From: Adenophora triphylla var. japonica
Taxonomy: Eukaryota > Streptophyta > Magnoliopsida > Asterales > Campanulaceae
DNA length: 64,000 nt
Assembly: GCA_022495995.1 (NCBI GenBank)
Contig: JAFEMH010002502.1
Location: 124,001-188,000 of the forward strand
Reading direction: 5' to 3'
Shown: piece after piece, positions 23,366-35,212 of the stretch
How the letters are laid out: each line of letters begins with the position of its first letter
Numbering within the stretch: the stretch's first letter is position 1
Notes under the pieces: generated by a model
The model's database searches: none
The model's input: the letters and a program-made list of their open reading frames with translations, nothing else
Told to the model about the DNA's origin: nothing
Translations under genes and position numbers: made by a program

Positions 23366-24705
23366 GAGATCCCCGAGGGAAAAGCGATAAAACCATTCAG
23401 AGTGGGTAGAAGAGAATCCCCGACTTTCTGTTATGAAATAGACTTGGGACCCGAGCCTGTCAAAGAACCCTGGTACAGTCAGATTTATCAGTTCCTCAAG
23501 GATGGGGAATCAGCTTTCAGAGATGAAGAAGGTAGACCAAGGGAAGGTATCAAAGCCAAGAGCTTGCAAGCCCTGAAACGGTTGGCCTCTCATTATGTCA
23601 TCCTAGGGGGCGATCTGTACAAGAAAAGGTACCAAGGACCACTCCTCCTGTGTGTCACCCAAGAAAGGGTAAGAGAGTTAATGACCGAAGTCCACAATGG
23701 TCCATGCGGTCCTCATATGAATGCCAGAGCATTGATGCAAGTGATCCTCAGAATGGGCTATTACTGGATTTTCATGGAAACAGACTGTGTCCAGCATGTC
23801 CGAGCGTGCGACAAATGCCAAGGTTTGCCAACCTCAATCATCTTCCACCTCATGACCTGTACTGCATGACGACTCCTTGGCTGTTTGCAACTTGGGGTAT
23901 TGACGTGATAGGGAAGATATCCCCGGCAGGAAGCAATGGGCATGAATTTGTGTTAGTAGCAGTCGACTACTTCACAAAGTGGGTAGAAGCCAAGTCCTAC
24001 AAGGTCCTCACTTACAAGAAGGTGGCCCAGTTTGTCAAGGAAAACATCATGTGCAGATATGGGGTGCCCAATGAGGTTATTTCAGATAATGGGTCGCACT
24101 TTGAAGGGGACTGCGATAGATTGCTGTCAGAATTCAGAATCACTCGCCACAAATCGTCCTTGTACAGACCTCAGACCAATGGAGCAGTAGAAGCTGCCAA
24201 CAAGACGCTCGAGCGGATTATCAGGAAAATGGCCACCCGTGGTCGTGATTGGCCAGAAAAGCTGCATCTGGCACTCTGGGGCTACCGAACGTCTGTCAGA
24301 ACAGCCACGGGAGAAACCCCCTTTGCCCTAACTTACGGGATGGAAGCAGTGTTGCCAGTAGAGTTGGAAATCCCGTCACTAAGGGTCCTCCTGGAAAACA
24401 GTGTCAATGAAGTAGAGTGGCTGCGCAGCCGGCACGATGAATTGGCCCTGCTTGATGAAAGAAGGCGAATGGCCAGGGCATTCGACAAAAAGGTCAAGGA
24501 CAGAGACATCAAAGAGGGTGACCTAGTACTGAAAGTGAAGCCCCCCACCAGAGACAACCCTCTGGGAAAGTGGGAACCCGTTTGGATTGGTCCGTATGTG
24601 GTGCAGAAAATACTCTCGGGAGGAGCAATGAAGCTTGCGGACATGGACGGCAATCCATTTGTCCATCCAGTCAACGGTGACAGGCTCCGCAGGTATTATG
24701 TCTAA
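23366..24705 (+). pseudogene. pol part 3: integrase
   Basis: N-terminal zinc finger with His residues in EVHNGPCGPHMNA and Cys pair in VRACDKCQ, then a one-base frameshift near 23820, after which the core continues in another frame: WGIDVIGKISPA (Asp), VISDNGSHFEGD (Asp), NGAVEAANKTLERI (Glu). The C-terminal part contains GKWEPVWIGPYVVQ and ends RRYYV, TAA at 24703-24705. It would join cDNA to the genome. Catalytic residues are all present, but the frameshift splits finger and core. Confidence -1.
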
Positions 24706-24793
24706 AAAAAAAAGAAAAAAGAAAAAAAAGAGAAAAAAAATATATATAAAATAAGAAAAAAAGAAAAAAAAAAGAAGAAAAAAAATATACATA

Positions 24794-24983
24794 GTGCAAA
24801 AAGAGTAATGCCCAGCTAGGCTGAAAACCCAAAACAAAAAAGGGCGGTCTAGGCAAAAGACAGGGTTGCACATAAAAAAAAAAATTTTTTTTTAGTGCAA
24901 AAAGAGTAATTCCCAGCTAGGCTGAAAACTCCAAAAAAAAGGGCGGTCTAGGCAAAAGACAGGGTTGCACATAAAAAAATGAG
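24794..24983 (+). repeat. Two ~85-bp direct repeats after pol
   Basis: GTGCAAAAAGAGTAATGCCC to AAGACAGGGTTGCACAT occurs at about 24795-24874 and 24895-24973 with small differences. Preceded by a poly-purine A/AAG run (24706-24790). Likely 3' non-coding or polyadenylation region of pol. Confidence -1.
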
Positions 24984-25180
24984 TCATTCTCATATTTTTT
25001 CAAATAAATTGCACATGCATGTTCATTTATGTCCTTAGCCTCATAGGTTAATCATCAAATTCCCAAAATCATCAACAAAATCATAGGAAAATTCGAAAAA
25101 TTCCTAAAAATCGGGTCAAGCCCTAAATCAATCAAAATCCAATCAAAATTGACAAAATCAAGCAAATCAAGAATGCTTAC

Positions 25181-25357
25181 CCCAATAGATTGAGGTCTCG
25201 TTGATTTGTGCTCCCTCCTCCCAGGATAGAGCTCAGAAAGAGGTGTGTTGAAATCATACTTTCGCTCGGTTCGAACGAACTCCCTCCTCCTCCTCCTAGC
25301 GGCCTCCGATAAGTTCCTCCGCGCTTGCCTAGGTACAATATTCCCCTTCGAATCCAT
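25181..25357 (-). pseudogene. Orphan first exon of an antisense ORF in the Tat element
   Basis: ATG at 25357, 59 codons (start MDSKGNIVPRQARRNL, end PGRREHKSTRPQSIG), then a strong phase-0 donor GTAAGC at 25180. Same place (between pol and 3' LTR), same antisense direction and same exon design as PMD exon 1 in R1 (35 codons) and R2 (56 codons). The following PMD exons are missing: pol ends only ~475 bp away. I infer a remnant left after the PMD body was deleted. Exon 1 itself carries no recognised domain. Confidence -1.
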
Positions 25358-25501
25358 CTTGAGTAGTAGAAGCAAAGGAATTGAAGAATTTTTGAAAATT
25401 CTCTCTCTACTCTCTCTCTTCTCCTCGGCAGAAACAAGGCAACAATGGCGCCTCTGCCCGTTTCAATGCTGTTTAAATAATCTGGGGAAATTAGATTTCT
25501 A

Positions 25502-25540
25502 GCCGAACGGCCTCTTTTGCCCCATCTCTCGCCGGGCGGC
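25502..25540 (-). promoter_or_regulatory. GCCGNNCGGC pair upstream of the antisense exon
   Basis: GCCGAACGGC (25502-25511) and GCCGGGCGGC (25531-25540). The nearer copy is 145 bp upstream of the antisense ATG. Same motif as in this element's LTR promoter. Between them and the ATG a TATTTAAA box lies on the minus strand (about 25475). Confidence -1.
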
Positions 25541-25747
25541 CTCATCTGCTCTGAGCTGAATTTACACTTTTGCCCCTGGACCTTCCATTTAGGCATACAA
25601 TTCCCGTTATCTCTTAACCAGAGTAACGCTTTTTCCCAAGGATATCCATTATCTCTAAAGAGAATAAATTTTCCTCTCGAGATGCCTTCGTTACTTCCGT
25701 TATAACGGAATAACGCTAGGTGACATCCTCCGAATTGTCAAAACCCA

Positions 25748-26104
25748 AACTTAAGCTACCTCTATCTCCTCGATAGTGAAGTACGCTCAAGTTTTTCAAA
25801 CTTAAGCTACCTCTATCTCCTCGATAGTGAAGTACGCTCAAGTTTTTCAAACTTAAGCTACCTCTATCTCCTCGATAGTGAAGTACGCTCAAGTTTTTCA
25901 AACTTAAGCTACCTCTATCTCATAGATAGTGAAGTACGCTCAAGTTTCTCCCAACTTTAGCTACCTCTATCCCATAGATAGTGAAGTACGCTTCAATTTT
26001 CCAAACTTTAGCTACCTCTATCTCCTCGATAGTGAAGTACGCTCAAGTTTTTCCAACTTTAGCTACCTCTATCTCCTCGATAGCGACGTAAGCTTTAGTT
26101 TCTT
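25748..26104. repeat. 51-bp tandem repeat, seven copies
   Basis: Unit CTTAAGCTACCTCTATCTCC + TCGATAGTGAAGTACGCTCA + AGTTTTTCAAA; copies start at 25750, 25801, 25852, 25903, 25955, 26006 and 26057. The first three are almost identical. 51 is divisible by three, so it gives a spurious 17-residue repeat frame. Confidence -1.
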
Positions 26105-26230
26105 CAGGTGACAACCTCCATTAATTGTCAATCAGGTGACAACCTCCATTAATTGTCAATCAGGTGACAACCTCCATTAATTGTCAATCAGGTGACAACC
26201 TTCATTAATTGTCAATCAGGTGACTCCTCT
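26105..26230. repeat. 28-bp tandem repeat, four copies plus a partial
   Basis: CAGGTGACAACCTCCATTAA + TTGTCAAT at 26105, 26133, 26161 and 26189, truncated at 26217. Lies in the long 3' non-coding region of the Tat element. Confidence -1.
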
Positions 26231-26300
26231 ATTAATCGTCAAAACCTCAAGGATCCTAGACATGTTCCTAACTATCTAGTGAGACTTGAACTAGGACCAA

Positions 26301-26670
26301 GGCTTGATTCCTCCGGGATACGTAGGTAGCCTTTTATAAAGGTCCAGCCATCCGACCACATCGGTCACCCTTTTCCCTTCATCACTCTTCAGTGGTGCAT
26401 GAGCCTTTCATAAAGGTCCAGCCATCCGACCACAATGGTCACCCTCTTCCTTCATCACTCCTCAGTGGTGAATTAGCCCCTCATAAAGGTCTAAATATCT
26501 GACCACATTGGTCACTCCCTTCATCTGGCATATCCCCAGTAGGATCAGCCATTTGACCTCCTAGCTCACTTCTCTTCTATCTTCCTAGCAAGGGACCAGT
26601 TTCTCATCCCCATGCCCCAGTGGATTCAGAACTACGACCTGGCTTGATTCCTCCGAGATACGTAGGTAGC
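26301..26670 (+). repeat. Conserved Tat 3' block (GGCTTGATTCC...GGATACGTAGG), two copies
   Basis: Copies at 26301-26330 and 26641-26670, with GGTCCAGCCATCCGACCAC words between. The same block in the opposite strand occurs in R1 (54120-54153) and R2 (58523-58556, 58732-58766), always just inside the 3' LTR. Conservation across diverged elements suggests function in the RNA or DNA. Confidence -1.
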
Positions 26671-26834
26671 CTACTTTAGGTTCAGCCAATTCGTCACATA
26701 TGACACCCCTTTCTCCAGTGAATCTTTTTACTCGACCACCTTGATCACCCAATCCGTCTCGGCAGTTCGCCAGATTGGATCCTTTTTCATCGACAACCCC
26801 ACTCGCCCTACAAGTGACGTTGCCGAGAGGCTTC

Positions 26835-28618
26835 TTTAAGTACCCAAATCTGGCTCATGCCTTCCGGTTAAGTTTCCCGGCAATTCCCCAGACTTTCCTA
26901 AAGTTCAGGGGCAATTTGGGAACTTTCCCAAACCTTCCAAGGGGTGAAGGACTTGTTAGGAATTAAAATTCCATGTAGTCCCTCGTTGGAAAGAGCTTAT
27001 AGAATGCCACCTTGCATGGTTCTAGAAATAAGCTGAGTCACTAATGGATAAGACCGCACGACTTCATTAGCCAAGGGTTACAGCCGCACGGCTTCATTAG
27101 GAAGCACAAATCTGCCTATAAATAGAGGCCTCCTCTATTCATTTTGATATACAATTTTTGCACTGTCACTCTGCCAAAATCACTCCACGAATTTCCAGAA
27201 AACAGAAACCTCTCAAAATCACCTCCCTCCTCTCCAAAATCCCTCCAAAGTTACTCCTTCCTTAGGAAAGCTTCAAGGAAGATAGATGAACACCACCATT
27301 AGTAACCTCTCCTCCTTTTCTCCTTGAAATATACTTGTTATTCTTGTTATATTGCTCCTTGCCATTTATATTGCTATTTACTTGCTTTATATGTGATTTA
27401 TTGCTATAAAAATCAAGTATTTACTATGTAGGTCATAAGACCCCCCCATTCCCCTATCACATGGGATTCATGGAGGATCCATCCCAAGGATGAACAATAA
27501 GATCATAAATGGCTTGTTCTAGGGTGGATCTCTCACATGATGATGTGAAAATGTCATCTTTTCCATATAAAAATGTCATCTTTTTATTAAAAATGTCATC
27601 TTTATTCATATGAATGTCATCCCCTTCCCATAGACCTTGCTTCCAAGGATTTTCCACCTAAATGGTTCTTAAAGGACATAGGAAAGCCATAAAGGTCCTC
27701 CCTTTACATTCCTAGTCCTAGCTTGCATAGTGTTCATTACATATGTTTGCATAAAAAAATGTCATCTTTACTTTAAAAATGCATCCCCCATGTTCCTCAT
27801 GGTTGGATCACTCTCCAAGGATTGCCTAGTGACCTTCATAAGGCACAAAAGGGCATAGAATGAGTATAAAGATCCAATCTTTATACCCCTCCCCTTTGTC
27901 CCTTTGGTACTTGAAGCATCTCTTGGGGCGTAATGGTATAAAGGTCATATCTTTACATCGTTTCCTCCACATAAAGATGCCATAGTCGGATATTCCTTTA
28001 GAAAAGGATGAACTTGAGCCCCTACATCTCCGATCATCATTTGAGACGAGCACAAATGTCCCTATCAAGCTCAAATCGTCTCAAGATATAGGATTGATGG
28101 ACAAAGGTCCTTCCTTTCTAAAGAGTCTCATTCTTGGACTATAAAAGAGGTGTCCCTATTCCGATCACATGTGATCCAAGGTCTCATAATGATGATCGTA
28201 AGTCCAAGATGAGCACGGGATCAAAGTCCCGAACATATCAAAATTCAAGGAATCCCGAGCGATAACCAACTCATGGTTTATACGTTCGGAAGACCACTTG
28301 GCACATTTCCCCCTTTATCAAAACACATCCCACACACAAAAGCACAAATGCAAGCACGAAAGTCGGATCTTTGGAGACTTGCTTCGGCAAGGCTCCTTGG
28401 GTGAACGCCAAACGTTCTTCCCAAGGGACAACTTAACCTCCGGACCCTAATCCTTTTTTTCAAAGTTTTGAGGAAATCAAAATGGCGTGGCGACTCCGTT
28501 TTTCAATTTAAATCGGATGTCTTCAAGCCGATGTGAGGCGGTGACCCCCTTACACGAGAAAGCGGTTCAATACACAAATAAAAAAAGAGCGCCGCGATCT
28601 TGGGCACCACATTTCACA
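26835..28618 (+). repeat. 3' LTR of the Tat element
   Basis: Pairs with the 5' LTR; its first bases read TTTAAGTACCC (G lost from TG), preceded by the purine-rich GAGAGG (26825-26830) and CTTC. Ends ATTTCACA at 28618, followed by ACAAC. TATA at ~27115-27125; internal PBS-like TGGCGACTCCG at 28488-28498. Confidence -1.
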
Positions 28619-28623
28619 ACAAC

Positions 28624-29380
28624 CGGAACACTTGCTTGTTTTTTTTTTCCAAAATAAAGGGAGTGATCGGATCTACACACTTTTATTTTTAAAAAATATA
28701 TTACAAAAGTAACAAAATTCCATGTCAGTTAAATTGTAAATTGAGAGAAAGTCAGACGGTCGGTACACACAACTGGACCACTTGCTTGTTTTCTTTTCAT
28801 TTACATTTGAATTGAAAATCTTGGTACACGCCAATTTTCAAATAATAGTTATGTATACTATTACTGCATTATTATACGCCCGTCCCGTCCCACGTGAATG
28901 AAATTTTTTAGTCAAATTGATGTAACTTTAATCAATAATTTAAATAAAAAATAGTGATTCTAATAAAAATTTAACTTTTTTATTATAACACAATTAATAA
29001 TATTTTCAATATTGATTTTTAGATTTTTATAAGAATTATTATTTTCTATTTAAATTAATAGTTAAAATTATTGCAATTTGATTAAAAGTCTCGTGATGGA
29101 GGGAGTATGTATTGAAATAGAAACCGACAATCTACAGCCGTAGGATCAAACAAATTGAAAAGAAATCCAACGATTTAAAAATAAAAAAAGTTAAAACTGA
29201 TTAATAATAGCCCTAGAATCGTAGCAGTTATGGATCGATCTGAGCCATACCTTCAGTGATTTTATCCAGTGTGTATTATCTTTTTTTAGATTAAATCCCA
29301 ACCCCTCTTTGTCTTTTCCCAAGTTGAATCTCAGCCACTCATTGTGTGACGGTTATTCTTGAGCTCTATTGTAATATAGA
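28624..29380 (-). other. 5' part of Helitron C after the retrotransposon
   Basis: Continues the Helitron interrupted at 16723. Contains the decayed MITE 28877-29107 and the 5' subterminal AACCGTCACACAATGAGTGG (minus strand). No gene. Confidence -1.
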
Positions 29381-29604
29381 TAGTACTCTTTAGCCCGTGT
29401 CTATGGCACGGGGCAGTATGCATGTTGGTCAAGTACAAAAAAAATATAAAGATAAACAACATTAAAATTTCCCTATTATCTTGAAATTGATCAAAATATA
29501 AATGCAATCTACTGCTTGGAGACCCATGAACATTGCTTATTGATAGTTTTGATCGGCAAAGTTTCTGAAAACAAATGAGCCATATGGTAATATTATAAAG
29601 AACT

Positions 29605-29716
29605 CTAACAACTGTTCACCAAGACGGACATCTCCAAAAGACTGAAGTGCCAAGAAAGATAAGCACAATCCTCATAAGCTTCCACCAACTCTAGAACACC
29701 AGCTTCAAGCTCCGCC
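29605..29716 (-). pseudogene. Possible captured exon fragment in Helitron D
   Basis: On the minus strand an acceptor-like CTGTTGTTGCAG (ending at 29717) precedes an open frame reading AELEAGVLELVEAYEDC, ending in VNSC and a TAG near 29605. Looks exon-like, but the product is not recognised; low confidence. Confidence -1.
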
Positions 29717-32700
29717 CTGCAACAACAGAAAATAGTTAATGTGTTGACTCCTTCTCCATTCTGAGATAATTTAGCACAAATAATAACAAAATATTGCAAA
29801 ATTCAATTCAAGAGATTTAGAGGGAGATCAAGAATAATGAAGTAGTTTTCTAAATTCAATTTAAACTCCAAACAACTAAGGCGGACATAGGTTCAACATG
29901 AACTCAAGATCACATAAAAGAGTTAAATTACTCTCTCTCTCCCAAGATAAATAATAAATGTAGTACCTACTATATTTTTCTTATTTGAAAACGCGACATT
30001 TTTTTTGGGACATAATTAAAAAGTACGACAAAAAGAATCTTCGTGGAAACTGAGACCATCAGGCTAATTCCCAAACTGCCATTTCTACACAATCAGCTTC
30101 CCCTCCTCTTCCTACTCCAAATTATTCCCTGTAATTGCTCCATAAAAAATAATGAATTATGCACTAACCTCCTTATTAACCCTAGCAATACTCTGCGTAA
30201 CTCCTCCTTCTTCTTCTCTTCTTTTTCTCACAGTTTTTATCAGGAGTCGCCAACACAAAATCCTTCCCATTCCTCCAAAACACATCCTTAAACTCTTCCA
30301 AATTGACCCATCATATTTAATCACAACCCAATTATTCAGATCCTCAGGAGGTTATTTCCAAATCATAAGGCAGTTTAACAATGCAACTATGTTGTGAGAG
30401 GGTACTGACCCCCCCGCCCCTAAAGTAAGAGCCTTCAATGTACAACATTTTATGATCAATATATTTAAAGTAAGATATTATTGAAAGAAAAAATCTATAT
30501 GAAATTAGAACCCAATTTCATGGAAAGAATTCATGAAGAACGCAGATTAAAAAATTTCTAAAAATTATCAATTCCCTACTCTCTCTCTCATGCATACACA
30601 CAAAGTGATGATACTTGCACTGTTGCACACAATTTATGTGTGTGTAAGTGAAACAGAACAAAGTAAAATATCAAAATAAAAAAATGAAATATTTACCTGG
30701 ATTTAAAGATAAATGTGTGGAGACAAATCAGTTGTAAGCAGTTAGTTAGGAAAAGGTTTAAGAAACTGTAGCATTATGTGGGGGAAAAGAACGAACATGA
30801 AGCAATTAGACAACAAAAGTTGAAGTCAACAATGAGTTAACAATAATTTTGGCAATGAGTTGACAATAATGTTGACAGACGGCTCTACTGGATGAAATCA
30901 TGTTGAGCCTATGCCACTTTTCGCCTTCGCCCCCATCTTAATTACTGAACCAAGCTTAAATAAAAACTGAAATTGAAAAAATATGGCCTGATTACCTAAT
31001 TGATATTGTGGAAGTTGAGGTCTACGAGAATTGCCTTTTCCTGAACTCTGATCATGTATGTAAATCATCTGATTGCTTTCTCTAGGATAGTAGTGTGCAG
31101 ATCTTGCTGACTACAGTCTGGTGGTCATGAAAAAGTAAGGATACATCATCAGATGATTGTAATCAGCTGCAGATCTTGTACAGACATTGTGAATGATGCA
31201 TTATGGTTAGGGTTCAAAACACCGAGGATAAGACCTTTCATAAGACCTTTCTCGAGCATCTATAATGAGAGGATCTGAAGTTCTTAGTAGGAGGTATCTC
31301 AAAAGAAGTACCCATATTTGGGTATTACTGGAAATAGAACTGTACCAAAAGTAAGAAACGTTTCCACAAAATGCACGTGCACACACACACACAAAAGAAA
31401 GGCTAACTTCATTTTATACTACTTTACAGTTTTTTTTTATGGGGTTCTGAAATAAGAGGCTTTCCACCTACCCAAATTTACAACCACCCAATCCGATATA
31501 GTATTAGTACTTAAACAACGTTTGTACAGAGGTATTACCTATTTTCACTAACTTTGATATTAATTTTGCTATTTTGTTTAGAATGTAGTCTGACTACAAA
31601 TATTTCTGTTCTGAAAATCACAAAATCTGGGTGCATATGATAATTTAGAGCTCACTAATAACGTACTTACAACCACCTTATCAAACACATAATGAACATT
31701 TTTTTCTGGTGCATAAACATGGCATTAGTACTAAGAACAACACCAAGACTTCTACAGAGGTATTAACTATTTACACTTACTTCTATATCAATTATGCCTT
31801 TTGATGTAGCAAACTACTAAACCATAAATTATATATTACTCACCCCTTTTGTTTACTCACGGTCCGTAAATGAATGTCTAAACTTGCTTGATATCGATCA
31901 GGATCATCAAAACCCATTTTCTACAAAAACAAAAGGCGCATATTTATCATTTATAACGATATATAGTCGAATTCATGAAGATAATATTTGAAATATCATA
32001 AAAATCATATACATTCATGAAACAAACCATACTACATTTTCTATTCAAACTATCTATTTATATTCAGAATGTGATAAAATGTAAGGGTTAAAAGATGGTA
32101 GTAAAGAATACGTATGGTGGTGCCGCCGTTTCTTTTCCTTTCCTTGAAGGTTGTTGCGCCATGGAGTAGAACTTACAAACTTAAAAAACATAATAAAAAT
32201 CGTTAGTAATATTTTTATTAGATCAATAATATTTATTTTGGGATATGAAAGATGCGGACGATAAAGGAAAATAGTAAACATATAAGTATAGAGATTCTAC
32301 CAAAGGTACCACAATAAGGACGCAATATTCGCCAATTTTTTATCCTCACATTATAAAATGTTTAATCAAATTACTAAATTATTTGGATACATACTTAATT
32401 TGGTAACTACCGTGTAATTTATCTTTTGCATTATGTATTCTTAGTAGTAATTTTGTAATCTCTTTTGTTTATGCATATTACTCCCACTTGTTATTGATAA
32501 GCACATTTTTATCCCCTTAATAGGACAACAAAATGTAATCAAAACAAAAGGCTCTCCTCTTTTACTGTGGTAAGTATAGCAGGACAAAATAGAAGAGAAA
32601 CATTTTAGGAACCTATTTTTATTTCATTAATATCACTACTCCCTCTTCTTCCTTGGTTGGTTCTAATCCTTCACACTCTCCCTCTTCTTTCTTCGTTGGC

Positions 32701-32934
32701 ACTTTTGGAAGTTAAATGAATTTAACCTAACATTTTTTACATTGAGACTATCTCATAGGCTAAACCACAGTTTCATATCCTATCCAAAAAGCTTGCCACC
32801 ATAGACTAAGTCCCAACAACACATACTTTCCCCCAATTTGTTTGGTCTCGCTTCGGTTATGGTGTTCACGCAAAAAACATACAAAAACTAAGTTTTCATG
32901 AACTGCTACATGACCGTACGTCATAGAAAATAAT

Positions 32935-34830
32935 ACATACTTCTTCAACTGGTCCAAGTCTCACCAATTGTCAATGGCAGACAACTTGGGTGTAAGGCAT
33001 TCTAATCAGTGATCTGATGATAAACAACTATGGAGGGAGCACTTGCTTAGCAATGTATACTCAACAAATTTTCCATTTGTCCAACTGGGCCTCTATACCA
33101 TGTTCTATCTTTGTATTGTCCTTCCACCATTTGCAGCCTCCTCCACAGCCATTACACTTGATGTATATATAATGAAAACTTCCAAAAATAGAGGAACAAA
33201 TTTAGTAACACTCAACGTTAATGTCACCTAGAAAGCATTTCATTGAAACATTAATTTTTTATGCAAAAACACTCTCTAAAAGTTACTCTTATTTTATTGA
33301 TTACAGTGTCTTGTTCTCTCTTTATTTTAGCTCTTAACATTCTCCTCTCTAACTTTGCTAAGACCCTAAATGCAATTGTACATACCCACCATTTCACTTG
33401 TTTTTTTCATACAAAATTCAAAAAAAGAAAAAACTGATTAAAAACTTGTAAAACATCCGACAATCAAAGATAATTCAAAGGTTATCAAAGGAAGACCAGC
33501 TACATAGACCGAAGCATTTGCAATGATGCAACTGAAACCACCTAGCACTAAGGTACTGGATATGTCATCTAGACTAAACCCATGAAAATTAAATTTTCCC
33601 TCCTCAGTCACCAAGTGATAAAGAACCCGAATAAATATATATAATAACTGACTTAGAGAGAGATCAATCTTGCAGTCATTTTAAACTAAACATATCATAT
33701 TCCAAGAAACCTTAGAGAAAACATAAATATATTCTAGAAATAGCAAGGTGACTAAGATTTCAAGCCCATTTACCCTTGAAATTTGGGGGTGATTGTGTCA
33801 CCACTACTGCCATATACCTCATTAACAAAGGTCTTCCTTCACCATTTATCATGTTCTTATTCTTATGTATTACCCCACCCTTAACTGAGCATATTGTTTT
33901 TCACAATTATTTTCTTTGAACAAATAATAAAAATAAAAGTTCAAAATGCACATACACTATAAGCTTTTCAAACCAACACTAATTGGTACTCCCATACTAC
34001 TCTCTCTGTTCCTAAATGAATAGGATCTAGTTTTTAGAAAATAACTTTGTCTTTATATTTTAGATGAATCAAGGTTTGTATGCATTAAAAAAAAGAATCA
34101 AACATGACAATAAAACAAAGAGTTATCCAGCTTATTAACAACTGAAACCCAATTCCATCCACCAAAAATATATAGCTTCTTGTCAATAACATCTGAAGTT
34201 TTATTGAAGATTGGTCTTGTGGTTCTTTTGAATCAAATGAAGCTATAAAGTGATAGTCAGACTTCATGCAAACAGAGGTTGATATCGATAATAGGGACAA
34301 AGAAAAAATATTCTACTATAGAGTGGCAGTGGCTGGGACTTTGGTTAGGGCCAACATTGTTTTCGGATTGATTAAGAAGACATCAGAACGAAACTAACCT
34401 TGGATGGATTGGAATTTGTGTTGTGTCTTGTGGTCGCAATTCTCACTAGTATTTTTTCAAGAACGTGACTTAATGAATCTGAACCTAGTTACTCAAGCCA
34501 TTAACTGAAATAACTACAGGGAAATTAAATCCAATATTATGAAGAAGTACTCCTTATCGATTTCCACAATGTAAGAAAACAACATCACGACTTTCTTTCC
34601 TTAAAGTAAAAAAAACAACCAATAGGGCTTGCAAAATTCATTATAAGTTACATCACCAAACACGTCAAAAGATCACAGGCGATGCAATAATACCAGTTTT
34701 GGGAGTTGAATGCCTGTACATCATAGAAAACAATACCTATCTCTTCGACTGGTCTAAGTCTCATTAATTTTCAATGGCAGACAATTTAGGTGTAAGGCAT
34801 TCTAAGCAGTGATCTGATGATAAACAAACC
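32935..34830. repeat. Direct repeat pair of ~100 bp in Helitron D
   Basis: A segment with TCAATGGCAGACAACTTGGG, TGTAAGGCATTCTAA and CAGTGATCTGATGATAAACA occurs at about 32935-33030 and 34735-34828 with a few substitutions. No gene in between (33031-34734 is non-coding). Confidence -1.
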
Positions 34831-35121
34831 CGGATTTTCCCATTTCAACCATCTTCACTCATTATCCAAGCCCAAATCTAACTACCCCAATTTATTATAC
34901 TATCTTATAAACCATCCTGGATTCTCTCAGACCAATTTCTCCCTCTTATCTTCCCATACCCATAACCATCCTCAAAAACCTCAATATCTGAAACCGAATT
35001 AAACTTACCACCAAAGCTGAATTATATACTACCTCGGTCCCAAAAAAAAAACAGTTTTTTTTTTACACAAAGTATTAGCATCTCATGCCTTAATTGAGAA
35101 AACATTTTTTTCCAAAGAAGT

Positions 35122-35212
35122 ACCAATACTATAATCAATCACAACCGTCAACACCAAACCAAAAAGTACCAATACTATAATCAATCACAACCGTCAACAC
35201 CAAAGAAAAAAA
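35122..35212. repeat. 45-bp tandem duplication in Helitron D
   Basis: AAGTACCAATACTATAATCA + ATCACAACCGTCAACACCAA occurs twice in a row, exactly repeated, then an A-run. Confidence -1.

Larger units (their letters stand above)
16729..28618 (+). mobile_element. Tat-lineage Ty3/gypsy LTR retrotransposon nested in Helitron C
   Basis: 11,890 bp with two ~1.78-kb LTRs, 5-bp ACAAC duplication, PBS complementary to a tRNA-Arg 3' end, pol order RT - RNase H - archaeal-type RNase H - integrase, and an antisense first exon plus tandem repeats before the 3' LTR. Dual RNase H and tRNA-Arg priming point to the Tat/Ogre group. No gag or protease domain is recognised, and pol has several stops and one frameshift, so the copy is not autonomous. 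The LTRs look very similar, suggesting a fairly recent insertion. Confidence -1.
14565..29380 (-). mobile_element. Helitron C (interrupted by a Tat LTR retrotransposon)
   Basis: 5' end TCTATATTACAATAGAGCTC from 29380, 3' hairpin 14580-14594 (CCGTGCC/GGCACGG), terminal CTAG 14568-14565. The 5' half (28624-29380 and about 15910-16728) matches A and B, but 14565-15900 is unrelated to them, so C is chimeric. 16729-28618 is a later LTR insertion. Own length about 2.9 kb. Confidence -1.

Noticed and set aside
25716..25901. 17-residue repeat protein from the 51-bp repeats
   Set aside because: Unit length is divisible by three, so a repeating frame arises by chance; no start context and only three units are open.
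30043..30397. Small secreted-protein gene in Helitron D
   Set aside because: Two overlapping short frames with hydrophobic runs, but A/T-rich DNA, no splice or domain support and no recognised relative.
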